From Craspedostauros australis (taxonomy: Eukaryota; Bacillariophyta; Bacillariophyceae; Mastogloiales; Achnanthaceae), in NCBI GenBank assembly GCA_026770025.1, contig JAMXDE010000007.1:496001-560000 (forward strand): a stretch of DNA of 64,000 nucleotides. Reading direction: 5' to 3'. Position numbers and translations under genes: made by a program. The number at the start of each line of letters is the position of its first letter. Position 1 is the stretch's first letter. The notes under the pieces are model-generated. The model had not been told where the DNA came from, ran no database searches, and saw only the letters and a program-made list of their open reading frames with translations. Shown here piece after piece: positions 53,301 through 64,000 of the stretch.

Positions 53301-56300
53301 GCCACCGAAAACTGAAACAATCATCATGGTGGGAATGTCCAAGATGCAAAAACAGCTTTACAAGAAGCTGCTCCTGCGTGATTTGGAAAGTATTGCTGGC
53401 CCGAACTCTGGGAAAAACCGGACTGCCGTGCTCAACATCGTGATGCAGCTTCGGAAGTGTTGTGGCCACCCCTACCTGTTCGAAGGCGTGGAGGACCGGA
53501 CGTTGGATCCTTTGGGAGAGCATCTCGTTGAGAACTGCGGGAAGCTCTTTATGGTGGATAAGCTCATGAAGAAGCTCAAAGAACGCGGATCTCGGGTCCT
53601 CATCTTCACGCAGATGACCAGGATCTTGGATATCCTCGAGGATTTCATGGTGATGAGAGAGTATCAATATTGTCGCATCGACGGAAACACCAACTACGAG
53701 GACAGAGAAGGGTCGATCGACGCATTCAATGCCCCGAACAGCGAAAAGTTCTGCTTCATCCTCTCAACGCGAGCTGGTGGCCTCGGAATCAATCTTCAAA
53801 CAGCGGACACGTGCATCCTCTACGACAGTGATTGGAATCCTCAGCAGGATCTGCAGGCCCAGGATCGGTGCCATCGATTGGGCCAGAAAAAGCCTGTGAG
53901 TATTTACCGGTTGGTGAGTGAGAACACTATCGAAGAAAAGATTGTGGAAAGAGCACAGCAGAAGTTGAAGCTTGATGCCATGGTCGTGCAACAGGGGCGA
54001 TTGAAGGAGAAGGACAAAATCTCGAAGGACGAGATGATGGCCGCAGTGCGCTTCGGCGCCGATACCGTCTTCAGATCAGAGGAATCCACCATCACCGATG
54101 ATGACATCGACATTATCCTCGAGCGCGGGAAGGCCAAGACGCGGGAACTGGCCGAGAAGATACAGAAGGCTGAGAAAGGAGACCTGCTCGATTTCCGGCT
54201 GGATGGCGGGATGTCTGCACAGACGTTCGAAGGCGTCGACTACAGTGACAAGGAGCTACGTGACCAGCTGAGAATGCTCGCGGCCAATTCCATCGGCAAG
54301 CGGGAGCGCAGACCGCCACCGATGAGCTACAACCCCATCATGCAACCAAAGAAGTCCATGCTCGTGAACAACGAGCGCATCAAGCTCCCAAAGTCGTTGC
54401 GACTGCCGACGATGGAGGATCACCATTTCTATAACCGAGAGCGATTGCTCGAGCTTGACAAGCTGGAATTCGAAACGTACGCCACGCTGCGCGAAGCTGG
54501 GAAGCTACCACCACGGCAATACACCGAAAAGGCACGGACCTTGTTGCCTGATGAACTGGGGAATGAAAAAGTAGAGCTCCTGGACGAGGGCTTTGGGTCG
54601 TGGTCACGCAGCCAATACTTTTTGTTCGTCAAGGCCTGCGCCAAGTTCGGGAGAGAGGACATTCCCAGCATCGCAGGCGAGATGGACATGCCTGTGGAGG
54701 AAGTCCAGCCCTACAGTGCGGCATTTTGGAAGTACGGGCCGACGGAACTCAAGGACGAGTGGGAGCGCGTCGTTGGTACGATCGAGAAGGGTGAGAAGAA
54801 GATTGCGAAGCAAAAGAAGCTCACTGGTCTCCTCACAGAGTTTGTCTCCAAATTCGAAAACCCACGGGTCGAGATGGTGTTTGCCAACAAGGGAACCACT
54901 CACTTCGCTCTGGAGCAGGATCGCGCACTCCTCTGCGCCGTGGACAAAGTGGGTTACGGAAACTGGGATCTGGTCCGGGAGGAAGTGAGGAATGACAATC
55001 GCATCAAATTCCAGCACACAGTCCAGGGAATGACGACCTCCATGATCGCCAAGCGCGTTGACTACCGCATGCGCCAGACTGAGCGCGAGCTTGAGGCGCG
55101 GGAGAAATCTCTGAAGAACAAGAAGCCAGCGAATGTGCTTGCCGCACAGAAGGCCATCGATGCGATGAAGGCCATCGATATTTGGGAGATGCAAGCAAGG
55201 AATCAGGAATTGAAGGGCAATGACGCCCCCTCTCTGGGTGGGTTGACCGAGGACGCGGCCCAGATACTCAAGGAGAGGCTCGCAGAACGACAGCCATGCA
55301 TCACTCGGTTGAGAGAGATTGAGGCGCAGGTTGCCCGATGCATGGATATTGCTGAAGATACTCGGCAGGCGATCCTTCGAGGTGACCAGGTATGTACCAA
55401 GCCGAACACGAGAACCGTCTTTAGCTATCTGTGTTGGCAGTGTCGGTTTTGGCAGTGATGCTGGCCGTGGCGCTGGCTGTGATGGCGGTGATTGAATTGT
55501 ACATAAAGATTTCTTTGATATGCCGAGCTGTGGTAGTGGCATCACCTCGGATGCACGTGCCATGATAATCACTTGCAATGTGCACGATTGCTAATCTCTC
55601 CCCTCCCACCACAACCAAACCCAACTGTCGGTGCGTTGCGCATCTTCGCGTGAAATTGTCGTATCGCACCACCGCCTTCACGCCTCTGCACGGCTCTCCA
55701 TGCAGTATGTCAACTATAGCAACATTACGCTGAAGGCCACGACGACAGCGAATTCGAAGGACCCAGCAAAAGCAAACACAGAGCCAAAATTCCCCAAGGA
55801 GCTTGAAAGTGCAGACATCGAAGCCAACATAAACAGAGCCATCTTGAAGGTACCAGAGTGTGGCCAGTGCAGTCACTGTGTGGACAAGTCGCAACAACGG
55901 AAGCTATGTGAAAAACGGTTGGAACTTCGGAACAAACTAGTCGAGCAGGAAACAAAGCGCATTTTGAAGTCGCTGGGCATTGACGTGAACAAGTTCAAGA
56001 AGCGAAAATCGCAATCCGCCGCCGAAGACAGCGCGACCAAGAAGGCCAAGACGGCATCAGCATCCGGAAAGAAGCTTGAGCAGAGCCCAAAACTACCATC
56101 CAAAACAAGTGGCAAACCGACGGCACAAGGTAAAGCCAAATCGCCAAAAGCGCCAGACACCGCAGCCGGTGCGGATGACGAGACTGATAACTCGAACGCG
56201 AATGGCAAGGCCAAAGCAACCTCATCGCAAGGTGGCAGCAAACGCATGTGCATCCCAGATGATCTCTTTCCTGGGTTTTGCCGTCGGATCGGCGCATTTG

Positions 56301-56848
56301 GTTGCAGCGAGCGGATGAAACTCGCCAGCCAGTTCGTTGAAGAGCACCCGGCCATATCGCATCGTCAGGTAACAATACGGTTGGCTGAAATAACGACGAA
56401 GGACATCCCAGCTTGCATTCCGAAGCCGGAGAAGAAGCTCGGCAGATCCTTCCTCTTCTACCTCCGACCCAAATTCTACTCCTTCCTGCCGCCAGATGAA
56501 AGGCCTGACGACTGGGAGAAGTACGCAGCAGAAGATGAAATCTTGTATGAGAAGGACCAAGCCGAGATCCGTGCCGGCAAGAAGATCGATAAGCGAAGGA
56601 AGCGACCGCAGTCCGATCAGTCAGCTTCCCAGTCGGCGGCCAGCGGAGATGAGGATGCTAGCTCGGTGGTATCAAGCGCAACATCCAACAGCATGGCCGC
56701 TGGGAGCATCGGTGACAGCAACAACGAAGACCTTGACGGTGAAGAAACCGAAGATGATGACGACGGCGATGGCGGTAGAGATGAAGGTGACGATGGTCGT
56801 CGTCGTCGTCAAGGGGATGAACCTCGCTCCAAGAGACCGAAATACTGA
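50357..56848 (+). CDS. ISWI chromatin remodeler with N-terminal HMG box and C-terminal CXXC-like finger
   Basis: ATP-dependent nucleosome-sliding enzyme. Six exons: 50357-50467, 50940-51419, 51743-52497, 52798-52825 (28 nt, encoding the TPLQNNLRE motif), 53122-55389 and 55706-56848, giving 1594 residues against about 1050 for typical ISWI. An HMG box spans exons 1-2 (about 6-70, ARTAFLFFQTEML to SSRWKSMDDTARQKY). An AutoN-like RLDYLFKQSSIF follows at about 180. The SNF2 ATPase has DEMGLGKT (about 288-295), DEAH (about 420-423), LLLTGTPLQNN, RCHRLGQ, and an insert of about 35 residues before the DEAH motif. HAND, SANT (GFGSWSRSQYFLFVKACAKFG) and SLIDE (DRALLCAVDKVGYGNWD) follow. Exon 6 adds a short CXXC-like finger (Cys1266, 1269, 1272, 1282), a Lys-rich linker and a further folded region of unknown type (FPGFCRRIGAFGCSERMK), then an acidic tail. 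Confidence 0.93.
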
Positions 56849-58177
56849 CGAGAAAGAGATGGAGAGCGAGCGAGAGAGAGAGAGAGTGAACCGAATTAGC
56901 CGATGTCGTGACATGCGTCCGTCGAGTAGCAGTGGGTAGAGCGAATGCATGCGCTCGAGGCAAAGTAGTACATACGGAGTGCAATGAATAGTGCTCCATC
57001 ATCTCCGAGCATGTCGCGATCGCAATCTTGCAGGCCAACCATACCATAATCTCTTGAGGAGAGAGACAGAGAGAGAGAGAGAGAGAGACAGAGAGAGTAC
57101 AAGTACAAGTACATCTGGGCAAGTTCTTTGTGTAACTTGAGAGAGTGTGTGAGCACGTACATACAGCACTCGTGATCGTTGAGCAGGCTGTGCGGATAGG
57201 TTGTAGTTGCATCGGCACAATCGAATGCTCGGACCACAATCTCAGGCACTGCGACTATTCTACTTTGGATTCCAGAGAGAGTTTGCACATCGATAGTCTC
57301 GTCTCTGCTTTAGGGTATCTAGATAGAGAGAATGCACTCTTCCCTGCCCTGACCTGCCGTGCCCTGTACTGTATACTCACATATTCTACGATAGAATAGA
57401 ATATATACTCTTGTTGGTAACTTTCCGTATCGATGATGTGCGATGTGCGAGTACATGTCGAGTCTAGATCCACCGATCAGGCAGCAATCACGTTTCGTAG
57501 CTTGGCGTGACTGATATCGGTGACGATTGTGTGGTTGGACCAATGAGGTACAGATTCCTCGCCAAAAGACGCGTCGGCAGCTGGCTCCGACAGAGAGTTC
57601 CGATCAAAACCAGCGATTTCAAGCAGACACAAGTGACGTGTGACAAGTGAGGAGAACGAGTGACGAGTGACCAGCTCTCACCTGTTTGCAATCCAGCGAA
57701 GATACCGCGCGTGCTGGCCAAGGAGGGGAAGGAAGGAATCAACGAAGGAAATTCGCAGCTCGCTGGTGCAAGGAAGAAAGCGAAGACTGTTCCAAGAACA
57801 CGCTGGGAGAGGTCGCGAGAAGAGACGCGAAGCCAGAAATTGAGCCTGCGCAAGCACTCGCACGGGCATTTACCGCACTCTGCACGTACGTATACGAGGA
57901 GTCATACTTCGCTCAGCAAGTACGCGCATGCAAGAGCACGCGGATTGGTGTTTCCAAACTGTTCACACCAGAATAGAGCGGAAAGAACAGAGACGAGAGA
58001 AGAGACAACACACAAGGGGGAACGACAACCAACAGCACAGCATCCGCACCGGTAGTCTACTCGTGCTTCCAATCCATCAGTGCAACACTCTCCACACACA
58101 GACAGCAACCACAATAGCCATAGCCATAGCCATAGCCATAGCAACACCAACAGCAACACCAACGCCAAAACCACAAC
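56849..58177. other. Intergenic region between HMG-ISWI and unknown gene
   Basis: No gene seen. GA tracts lie 18-38 nt after the ISWI stop (about 56868-56886) and at 57058-57100. A GTACAA tandem lies at about 57098-57112 and a CATAGC tandem (five units) near 58115-58142, just upstream of the next start. Confidence 0.5.
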
Positions 58178-59338
58178 ATGTCACCAAGTATTTTCAACAA
58201 TTTGCAAACAGGGGAGCATGCTGCTGCTCCAATCTTCAACACCAGCAAGAGCAACCGGTGCTTCAGCATGCGGGTGGAGGAGCTTTTCGCCGTGCAACGT
58301 TGCTGGTTGTCAGGGCCCGACGTGTTCGCCCCGGTCGACCTCCTGCGATTGTTTCCGTCAAGACAGGAGGCGGAAGAAGTTGCCTACCATTCCGCCCACG
58401 CGTGGTCACGTTCCCACGACAGCGCAAGCATCCGCACCCTCCTCCTGCCGCCGTCGCAGGTGCAGAAACAGCAGCGGGGCACCTCCCTCTCCTCCATCCA
58501 CCCTTCGCCAACGTCAACCTACGCCTTCGTTACGTCTGGCGCCATGTTCTGGGTGCGCCCACTGCTCATGACCATGACAGACACCTCCATGCTGAATCGC
58601 AGCCACTGCGCCATGACGCAAGCATTCGCGGTGATCACTGATGGTATCATCGGCGGAACAGGAAAGCGATTTGGGCGTGGTTCGGAAGTTGGTCACGGCC
58701 GCGTCTTCGGCTGTGCCGCAGCAGGCGCCGTTGCCACTTTGGGGCCATCTGGGGAGCACATGCATCAGCATGGGGCGGTATCAGCACAATGCAGCGCACA
58801 GCAGGTGTGCGATGCATGCAACAGCAAGCATCACATGTCTGCTGGAATGGGACAAGTTGCAGCGCAGCAGCAGCAGCACCTGGCAACTATCGTCCATCCG
58901 ATTGCAATTGGCAAACCTGCCGAGTACTTCACCCGCGACAGATTCTTGCAGGACTGGCCCTCGGTGCTCACGACCGGTTCGCATCCACGTGCAGCGTCGA
59001 TCACGGAATCTGCCGAAGGAGGATCATTCCCCTCAGGCACCCAGGCGATGATGCAAGACGTCCCAACGAACAAGCGAGCAATGGAGTCCCTGCGACCGAT
59101 ACCATCCGATAGCGCATCATCCTTGGTTTCTGGAAGCACCGCACTGTTCGACTCTTCCATGTTCGCTCCTCCCATGTCGTCACCACAGCCATCCCCAGCA
59201 TTCGAGACAGGCTGCTCCGCACCGCTGGCCACCCAAGTGTCCAAGCGCCGAAGGACCGACGTGTGCCAGCCACTGCACTCAACATGGCAATCGCCAATGT
59301 TGAACGTGCCTGCAGATGAGGAGATGGTCATGGGGTGA
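58178..59338 (+). CDS. Hypothetical protein, unknown family
   Basis: Single exon of 386 residues, not recognised. A compact N-terminal region (about 30-135) has features of a folded domain: EELFAVQRCWLSGPDVFAPVDLLRLFP, a helix with Glu/Ala and Trp (EEVAYHSAHAWSRS), a hydrophobic strand RTLLLPPSQ and YAFVTSGAMFWVRPL. The remaining about 250 residues are Ser/Ala/His/Gln-rich with little predicted order. They end with a basic KRRRTD patch that could be a nuclear localisation signal and an acidic terminus. The codon pattern fits the neighbours. The ATG at 58178 is the first in frame after a CAACAC-rich leader. A role in transcription would be a guess from the composition only. Confidence 0.65.
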   Translation: MSPSIFNNLQTGEHAAAPIFNTSKSNRCFSMRVEELFAVQRCWLSGPDVFAPVDLLRLFPSRQEAEEVAYHSAHAWSRSHDSASIRTLLLPPSQVQKQQRGTSLSSIHPSPTSTYAFVTSGAMFWVRPLLMTMTDTSMLNRSHCAMTQAFAVITDGIIGGTGKRFGRGSEVGHGRVFGCAAAGAVATLGPSGEHMHQHGAVSAQCSAQQVCDACNSKHHMSAGMGQVAAQQQQHLATIVHPIAIGKPAEYFTRDRFLQDWPSVLTTGSHPRAASITESAEGGSFPSGTQAMMQDVPTNKRAMESLRPIPSDSASSLVSGSTALFDSSMFAPPMSSPQPSPAFETGCSAPLATQVSKRRRTDVCQPLHSTWQSPMLNVPADEEMVMG

Positions 59339-60494
59339 TGACATGATGACGCGTTGTCATGATAGCGTGACGGCAGGGGGGTGAGTGGACGTCATTACTT
59401 TTGCATCACTTGCCGAAGCTCACAGACCCGAAAGTGGAACCTGCGATCTTGCATCGATTTGCATACGTTGCCTGCATATAAATAGAGTATTCCAGTGAAA
59501 TGCAGTATAATATGATAGATTGCACAATTACTTACCTGTTTCTTGCAGGTGACACGTCCATGCGGAGTGGAATGCGAGATAGTGATACTCAGACAGCGCG
59601 GAGTCTCCTCTGCGTTCTTGTTTCGATCGGTAGCATTGTGCGCTCGCTTTCACAACATTGTACGACCTACTATGTATGACCCACGTCAGCCAATGACCGT
59701 ACGACCACGGCAGGATTTTGAAAAAATGGGCTCCTATAGAGACTAAAATTTAACCATATATACTTTAACACATTGGTAATAAGTAACAGGTTCTATACAG
59801 TGAGTCCAGCCTTTGGTTATAAAGTTATGATGGCGTCAGCCTAGCGTTTTAGAGGCAAAACGTGATGCAAGCGGCCAGAATTCGCTTTTTCGGGAGTTCC
59901 TGTCACGACACGTGGCACCCATTTCTATCTGGTTTTCGCTTTCTTTGTGTTTTGCTTGGTGGGAAGCTCGATTTGGAACAAAAAACACGTGCTCATTTCG
60001 ACGTTACGGGCGTTAGTTCGAGCCGAAACTGTGATGACGTGATTCTTCTTGTCGTTAAGTGCATGGCAACGTCGCATGTTCCATGTTGAGTGACATCGTC
60101 AAGTCCACGAGTGGTTGGACAGACTTTTTATTTGATGTCTTCGTCCCACCCGGTTCAGATCGATACTGATTCTCACGGTTTTTTTCGGTCGCAGAAGCGT
60201 GTTTGCCAATCCGTTTCGAAAGTGTGCATTTGGGACGCTCGTCGTGTGATGAAAATGAAGTCCACTGTATTTACGTTTTGCATCGCGTGTCGCCACACAA
60301 CACGGCAGAGAGTCTTTCGTCGCTCATGTGATCCTTTTGCGCTGGTTCGATTCTCGCTTTGTTTTCCGTTCTGCACTGCGCGTTTTTGTTGAGTGACCTT
60401 GTGTCATACTCCTCTACATCCATCACAACATCATGTACACTGCATACTCTACGCACACCCTACTATTCTACTCTGCATGATGTTGCTTTTCTGC
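59339..60494. other. Intergenic region before LINE fragment
   Basis: No gene recognised. Short minus-strand open frames near 60.1-60.45 kb have no motif. AT-rich sequence (ATTTAACCATATATACTTTAAC) occurs near 59746. Nothing else was seen. Confidence 0.45.
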
Positions 60495-61195
60495 ATAATA
60501 ATAATAACTCAGGGATTACATTATAAATGTGCTCTGTAGGCTTTACCCTCGCCTCCACCGGCCCCGTAGGACCAAGCTTCGAGCGAGCCGTCGGATACCC
60601 CAATCATTTCAGACCAAGCCAGCTGCTCATAAACCTTCTCTTGTTCTCCATGGTGCGCGCCCGTTGCTGGGCCGACACCTTTGCTCGAACTTCCGTCATG
60701 TTGAGTATCCACTGTCGCATCTGCGACTCCGTTGCGTATTCCATAAGATGCCCCTCTCGAAGTAGGGCCATTTCTGAATCCGTCATGTCCTGGATAACTC
60801 CACTGGTCATCCGCCGCACCTGTCTTCGAAGGTCCGACAGGGACGGATTCTGATCAGCGTCGTGCACTTTCTCGTTGCGTGACACCCAAACACTCCATGG
60901 CACCTTCCAGATCCATCGCACCACCTCCTTCATCAACGCGAGATCGTCAGGAAACCGGCACTCGTTGCGCTCCATCCATTGAGCCTGTTGTCGTCGCCAT
61001 TCTTTGTGTAGAAAGCCCAGCATTAGCGGGTACCAACCGACACTGCCTTGAGGACTGGATGTGACCTGTCCGCGTCGCCAGCGAACCAAGCCAACACGCA
61101 TGTTAGCCACCAGCCTCGGAGCCGTACCGATGGACACCATCCTGTCGAGCAGAGCTTCTGTCGCGGTGTTCCAGGTGTCTGTTGGCAAGTTCCGC
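60495..61195 (-). mobile_element. 5'-truncated LINE copy
   Basis: About 700 bp representing the 3' end of the same LINE family as the copy in TCF25. An open frame at 61188-60604 (194 residues) matches ORF2 residues about 1633-1822, with shared segments such as RIGTAPRLVQNMRVGLVRWRR (here SIGTAPRLVANMRVGLVRWRR), IRWIWKVPW/VRWIWKVPW and TATWLGL/MSSWLGL ends. It is followed by a homologous 3' UTR and a TAA-repeat tail (60495-60507 on plus). The protein differs from the full copy at roughly a third or more of positions, so it is a different subfamily rather than a recent sister. 5' truncation is typical of incomplete reverse transcription. A target-site duplication was not found. Confidence 0.9.
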
Positions 61196-61387
61196 TCACG
61201 GTAACCTACGATCGTGGAAGATGGTGTTGGTTGATAGTCGTCTGTTTGCTATTTCATTACGTTGGCACTCGGATACTCTCGGTATCCGTTCGTTCTCTTG
61301 CCCAATGCTCTCGGCGCTTCAATCTGTTTCGTAGATTCAGTCTCTGACTATGAGTCAGTACGCGAGATCCTCTCTCGCTCCTCTCTG

Positions 61388-61421
<34 letters not shown>

Positions 61422-61770
61422 ATTGTGTGCTCGTGCTACACGATGCTCCGTGTTCGATGCGTGCTCCGCATTCGACACTCCGTTCATTCAGTACTGGCTT
61501 CTACTCCATGAGTACTTACCATTTGAAGTTCACCTTCAGTATCCATGATCTTCATGGGTCATCGCATCTTCACCTCCTGCTCTGACTTGGAGACAGCTGT
61601 CGACGTGGTGACACGATGACATCCTGTCGACCCTTTTCGTGTGTTCCATTTCCCCTGTAATTCTGACGAATCACAGTATACTATCGACACGAGTGTAGTT
61701 ATACCGTCCAAGTGCGTATGAGAGAATAGCGGGTGAACGATGCACATATACACGTACATCTTGACATATA
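61196..61770. other. Gap between LINE fragment and copia element
   Basis: Contains a (CT)n tract at about 61387-61419 and AT-rich sequence. It may include the 3' terminal repeat of the neighbouring copia element, but a matching repeat copy is not in the window, so this is not assigned. Confidence 0.35.
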
Positions 61771-64000
61771 CTCACATGTACATCTCGACACCCTTCCTGT
61801 GTGCATTCGGTCATTCGAATGTTCTCGATGTGTCAAGGTACGACTTCTCATGTTCACGTTGTGAGTCGGCCTTGATGTTCTTGGTGAATCCGTCGCTTGT
61901 GTTCTGCTCGGATTTGACGAAAATGATTTCGATGGTCTTGTTGATTACCATGTTCCTCACGTAGTGATGGCGCACGTCGATGTGCCGCGATCGTTGGGAT
62001 GTTGATGGGTTCTTGGCGATGAAGATCGCCCCGATGTTGTCCACGCGGACCTTGATCGGTGTCTTCACTGGGACGCCCACACTTTCGAGTAGCTGCATGA
62101 CGAAGAAGATCTCCTTTGCCGCTTCGGAAAGGGCAACGTATTCTGCTTCGGATGAGCTGAGTGTGACGGCCTTCTGTGCCTTGGATCGCCAAAGGATTGG
62201 TACCTTGCACAGGTATAGGATGAACCCTCCTACGCTGATTCTCGTGTTCTTGTCTCCTGCATATTCGCTATCGCAAAAGAGCTCCATGTCCCAGCTGTCG
62301 TCGTCTGGACGCGCTGGATGGATCTTCAATCCATAGTCCTTTGTATCAATCACATACTTGATGATCCGATACATCTCCTTCATTGCAGCCTTGGTCGGCC
62401 CGATCAATACCTTGGAGAGTTCCCTCACAGGGTTCGCGATGTCTGGTCGCGAGTGTTTGATGAGGAAGAGTAGCATACCGACGCCTCGGCGATATTCGGC
62501 ATGTTCTTCTGGTCCGACCTTCTGCAGTCCGTTATCTTCGGATGGTCGTACGATGATTTGGCCCGGGGTTCCCGGTGTCCCATAGCGTTGCATCTTCTCA
62601 ACCTTGGTTCCGAACTCTTCGATGAGGTGTCGGATGAGATGTGGTTGACGCAATGTCGCTCTGTTCTTGTCATGGTTCAGTTCGATGTTGCAGCTGAGGT
62701 AGTCTCCGAGTCCGCGCTCGATTGTCACCTTGAACTTGCTGCCTTGGATGTCCTTCAGGAATGTCTCCAGTGCCTTGGAGTCTCCGCAACAGAAGCAATC
62801 GTCCACGTAGATGGCCACGATCATGCTTCCTTTGTTCGTCTTCCTGTAGAACAGGCACGGGTCTGCTGCGCTCTGTTCGAAGTTGATATTCTTGAGGGTC
62901 AACACCAACATCTTGAACCATTGCCTGGCGATCTGCACAAGTCCATAGATTGGCTTGTGTAGGGTCAGGGCTTCGTCTGGTTGATGATCCATCCCGTTGG
63001 GACAGTTCATGTAGATCTCCTCGTCGAGGTCTCCATGTAGGAATGCCGTTACGACATCAACGAGTGCGCAGTCCATCTTCTTGATCAGCATGATCACCAT
63101 CATCACTCGATAAGTCACGTCATGGATGACGGGTGAGTAATGCTCTTGGAAGTCTACTCCTGCGACTTGTGAATAGCCACATGCAACGAGCCGCGCTCAA
63201 TGTGTGCTGTCGTGCTTCACCTTGAAGACCCATTTGCACTTGCAGCATCTGCGGCCGCGTGGGATGGCGTCTCGTTTGATCTTGCTGTACACCTTGCATG
63301 TATCCATTGAGTCGAACTCCTTTTTGATGGCTGCTCGATATCCCTTTCGATGGATGGGATCCGGGTGATTGAAAGCTCCATCGAATGTCGTTGGTTTGAT
63401 GTGTTTCTCTGGTTCCTTGTTCTCGTCCTGCATCGACAGTCCAATGTCAATTGCCGGTGTCTCAGTGATGATTGCGTTCATTCCGTATAGTCCAGTTGTA
63501 TTGTAGTGGGTGATCTCGATCTCTTCATCTTCGTCTACGACTTCCTCGTCATCTGTAGTTTCGTTGTTGGATTTGTCGGTTATCTCGTCACTGAGTTCGT
63601 CACTATCTTCGTTGAATGACGACTCACTCTCATAACCTTCCTCCTTTCGACCTCGTTCGTTGAAGTCTGCGAGCTCATGCAGAGCTCTGGGAATACTCTT
63701 CCCTGTAGTCGGTTTGGGATTAGCTTCTCCCTTCCTGCCTCGTGCTTTGTGACGTCGGATTCTCTCCTTTCTAGCTATACCACGCTTGCTTGGTTTGCTC
63801 AGTGGAGGTCTGAATGGTGTGTCATGTGTAGATCTCGCTGGTGTGTTCGGAGGAGTGACGCCTGTGTCATCATCGGCTTCGTCGCCGGAGGGTAGGATTT
63901 CGTCATCCTCATGATTGGGTTCGCTCCGATCTTCCTTGTCATTCTGGATTAGTTGAGTCACTACTCCGTCGTCCTCATTATCCTCATCATCGCTGTCTGA
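61771..64000 (-). mobile_element. Ty1/copia LTR retrotransposon, partial (runs off window)
   Basis: Virus-like LTR element on the minus strand, extending past the right edge of the window. Parts seen in order are an acidic linker region downstream of the integrase, a copia-type reverse transcriptase and an RNase H, the usual Ty1/copia order. The start boundary given is approximate. It is broken, with about one interruption visible in the part seen. The long readable stretches suggest a fairly young fossil. The gag, integrase core and 5' repeat would lie outside the window. Confidence 0.9.

Noticed and set aside
1-64000. CRISPR array, bacterial operon or prophage
   Set aside because: No spaced direct repeats, no bacterial gene organisation; introns and eukaryote-only genes throughout.

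Overview
This window is nuclear DNA from a eukaryote, most likely a photosynthetic stramenopile and probably a diatom. The genes are compact, with zero to five short GT-AG introns. There is no operon logic. Eukaryote-only machinery is present (RAD23, ATG12, RFC3, ISWI, SRRM1-like PWI protein, FAM32A, TCF25). The ammonium transporter has the sequence style known from diatoms. The taxonomic call is inferred from protein style, not from a marker gene.

Layout: 0.5-2.2 kb, decayed piggyBac-type transposase (minus). 5.1-6.7 kb, ArsJ-like organoarsenical exporter. 7.8-9.7 kb, short methylenetetrahydrofolate reductase (three exons). 10.3-12.0 kb, conserved protein of unknown function. 12.7-14.9 kb, RAD23 (minus), head to head with ATG12 (15.8-16.1 kb). 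16.6-17.7 kb, PWI-domain SR-like splicing protein (minus), head to head with TCF25 (18.5-29.6 kb). 30.7-32.0 kb, Sel1-repeat protein. 32.7-33.4 kb, FAM32A (minus). 34.1-35.5 kb, VAT1-like oxidoreductase. 36.2-37.7 kb, RFC3 (minus). 37.99 kb, tRNA-Thr(CGT). 42.0-44.2 kb, ammonium transporter. 45.1-49.2 kb, a 1355-residue TTRAY/TWD40-like protein (minus). 50.4-56.8 kb, a six-exon HMG box-ISWI-CXXC-like fusion. 58.2-59.3 kb, unknown protein. 60.5-61.2 kb, 5'-truncated LINE. 61.8-64.0 kb, part of a Ty1/copia element running off the window.

The most striking object is an 8.7-kb, apparently full-length LINE (20433-29120, antisense). It sits inside the last coding exon of TCF25 and is flanked by a perfect 16-bp target-site duplication. 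Both LINE reading frames are open. The TCF25 frame is also undamaged on both sides, so the insertion looks very recent. A second copy of the same family, cut short at its 5' end, lies at 60.5 kb; the two share the 3' UTR and a TAA/TTA-repeat tail.

Other points of interest are the HMG-ISWI-CXXC-like remodeler architecture, an MTHFR without its regulatory half, an ArsJ-like transporter with a Cys-rich loop, a RAD23 with an additional Met/Gln/Pro helical motif, and a candidate TSET membrane-trafficking subunit.
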